From NCBI RefSeq assembly GCF_025847205.1, contig NZ_JAOYTH010000013.1, forward strand, positions 62,001-126,000: a stretch of 64,000 nucleotides of DNA, given 5' to 3'. Position numbers and translations under genes: made by a program. This DNA is from Pararhizobium sp. YC-54 (GTDB taxonomy: Bacteria > Pseudomonadota > Alphaproteobacteria > Rhizobiales > Rhizobiaceae). Shown in pieces: positions 63,014-64,000 of this stretch. The notes below the pieces were generated by a model. That model did no database searches. It was given only the letters and a program-made list of their open reading frames with translations, and was not told the origin of the DNA. Every line of letters starts with the position of its first letter. The first letter of the stretch is position 1.

Positions 63014-63042
63014 AGATAATTGGAACGTTCCAATTTTGTCAA
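63014..63042 (-). promoter_or_regulatory. Repressor promoter with the operator in its spacer
   Basis: Minus-strand -35 TTGACA (63037-63042) and -10 TTATCT (63014-63019) at exactly 17-bp spacing. The perfect palindrome AATTGGAACGTTCCAATT (63018-63035) fills the spacer. The first transcribed base would be near 63007, leaving about 38 bases of leader before the GTG. Confidence 0.8.
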
Positions 63043-63246
63043 GCGGATTTCCTAAAAACTGGGCCGATCCACAGGCGGGCACGGACAAACGGAACGGACG
63101 AAAGAAATCAACATCGCATATCATATTGAAATACATACATAATATGAGAAGTTTGCACACTTTGGCGCGTGATGTATGGCTCACCGAAAACCCACAATCC
63201 CGCATAACGGGCGCAGTTCGACACCATCGCCTCAACAAATTTCCTC
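63043..63246. other. Rest of the divergent gap
   Basis: About 200 bp between the two promoters. It includes an AT-rich stretch (63110-63150) with CATATT/AATATG arms at 63122-63146. No gene or clear activator site identified. Confidence 0.4.
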
Positions 63247-63275
63247 TTGAAATTTGGAACGATCTAAATTATTCG
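63247..63275 (+). promoter_or_regulatory. DUF993 gene promoter with a degenerate operator in its spacer
   Basis: -35 TTGAAA (63247-63252) and -10 TATTCG (63270-63275) at 17-bp spacing. AATTTGGAACGATCTAAATT (63251-63270) is an imperfect palindrome sharing the TTGGAACG half of the repressor's own operator, in the same position relative to the promoter. Confidence 0.65.
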
Positions 63276-63302
63276 GCTTTCAGTGCCCAAGGAGGAGCCT
63301 GC

Positions 63303-64000
63303 ATGTCCCCCACCCTGCCGCTGCCGCGCGCCGATGGTTCGCTTGAGATCTACCGCCTGACCGGAACGCCCGTCACGCGGCCGCCAGCAGCCCCCGCTTT
63401 CAACCGTATCGCCTATGCGGCAGCACACGTCGTCTCCGATCCGTTGCGCGATCTTAACCCGTGGGGCCGTCCCGCGATCGATTGGGAGCGGACGATGGCG
63501 TTTCGCCACCATCTCTGGGCGCTGGGTTTCAAGATCGCCGAGGCGATGGATACGTCGCAGCGCGGCATGGGGCTGGATTGGGCGGGCGCCCAGGAACTGA
63601 TCCGCCGGTCGCTGACCGAAGCGCGGACCGTACCGGGCGCCGATCTCGCCTGTGGCGCCGGTACCGACCATCTTTCGCCCGCCGATACGCGCTCGCTCGA
63701 CGACGTGATCCGCGCCTATGAAACGCAGATCGGTTTCGTCGAAAAAGAAGGTGGGCGGTCGATCATGATGGCCAGCCGGGCGCTCGCCCGCATCGCCGCT
63801 TCGCCGGACGATTACCGGAAAGTCTATGGCCGCATCCTGTCGCAGACCAGGGACAAGGTCGTGCTGCATTGGCTCGGCGACATGTTCGATCCGCAGCTGA
63901 AGGGCTATTGGGGTTCGGAGAATTTCGACACCGCGCTTGAAACGGTCTTGTCGATCATCGCCGATAACAAGGCAAAGGTCGAAGGCATCAAGATCTCGCT
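63303..64000 (+). CDS. DUF993 (dihydrodipicolinate-synthase-like) protein, 3' end beyond the window
   Basis: First 232 codons of a gene that continues past the window end. ATG at 63303 with AAGGAGG 8-9 bp upstream. The N-terminus MSPTLPLPRADGSLEIYRL and the segment DPLRDLNPWGRPAIDWERTM (about 54-73) match the family I know as DUF993, proteins predicted to have a class-I aldolase (DHDPS) TIM barrel. HWLGDMFDPQLKGYWGS is near residue 185. Likely sugar-acid or keto-sugar cleavage, by fold only. It is the first gene of an operon under the LacI repressor encoded divergently. Confidence 0.82.
   Translation, partial: MSPTLPLPRADGSLEIYRLTGTPVTRPPAAPAFNRIAYAAAHVVSDPLRDLNPWGRPAIDWERTMAFRHHLWALGFKIAEAMDTSQRGMGLDWAGAQELIRRSLTEARTVPGADLACGAGTDHLSPADTRSLDDVIRAYETQIGFVEKEGGRSIMMASRALARIAASPDDYRKVYGRILSQTRDKVVLHWLGDMFDPQLKGYWGSENFDTALETVLSIIADNKAKVEGIKIS

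Overview
The window looks like chromosome or chromid DNA from a Rhizobiaceae-type alphaproteobacterium (Rhizobium/Agrobacterium/Ensifer group). I base this on the high GC content with strong GC3 bias, the very dense ABC importers and amine/sugar catabolic operons, the DUF6867 gene inside a liv operon, the soxBDAG order, and several families of palindromic intergenic repeats typical of rhizobia. No rRNA, tRNA, CRISPR array, integrase or insertion sequence was seen. Almost everything is a metabolic or transport operon, most of it on the minus strand.

1-7.5 kb: the 3' part of a LuxR-type response regulator, a D-2-hydroxyacid dehydrogenase, and a complete branched-chain amino acid ABC importer (livH-livM-livG-livF-DUF6867-livK, minus strand) ending in a strong terminator. 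7.8-15.5 kb: a methylated-amine module with heterotetrameric sarcosine oxidase (soxB-soxD-soxA-soxG) followed by a dimethylglycine-dehydrogenase-like flavoprotein. 15.8-17.8 kb: cysQ and an orphan DUF2793 phage-tail-like gene. 17.8-23.1 kb: an RND efflux pump with two tandem lipoprotein adaptors. 23.3-24.6 kb: a stand-alone receiver protein and a Crp/Fnr regulator.

24.7-29.3 kb: a short-chain dehydrogenase and a probable quinone-detoxification group. This group holds a VOC dioxygenase fused to an alpha/beta hydrolase, a flavin reductase, and a separate MhqO-like dioxygenase with its own operator palindrome and terminator. 29.3-34.1 kb: a polyamine-type ABC importer ending in a nitrilase-family amidohydrolase. 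34.2-41.0 kb: an amino-acid ABC importer without its own ATPase, an agmatinase-family hydrolase, a divergent LysR regulator, a PLP aminotransferase and an EamA exporter. 41.3-43.5 kb: an aldehyde dehydrogenase and an MBL hydrolase. 43.8-48.5 kb: a 49-residue membrane protein, a transglutaminase-like protein, a glycerate-2-kinase-type enzyme, a Dabb protein and a GMC oxidoreductase.

48.6-56.6 kb: a sugar ABC importer operon that also encodes a GMC and an SDR oxidoreductase, divergent from a LacI regulator with two matching operator-like sites. 56.9-60.8 kb: a tightly overlapped CoA-transferase/enoyl-CoA hydratase/aldehyde dehydrogenase operon. 60.9-64 kb: a LacI repressor with a Gfo/Idh/MocA dehydrogenase, divergent from a DUF993 aldolase-like gene that runs off the window. 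An 18-bp perfect palindrome lies inside the promoter spacer of the repressor, and a degenerate copy lies inside the promoter of the DUF993 gene. No clearly new defence or mobile system is visible. The most interesting items are the VOC-hydrolase fusion, the repressor/operator architectures, the ATPase-less importer, the redox enzymes inside the sugar-uptake operon, and the repeat families placed inside operons.
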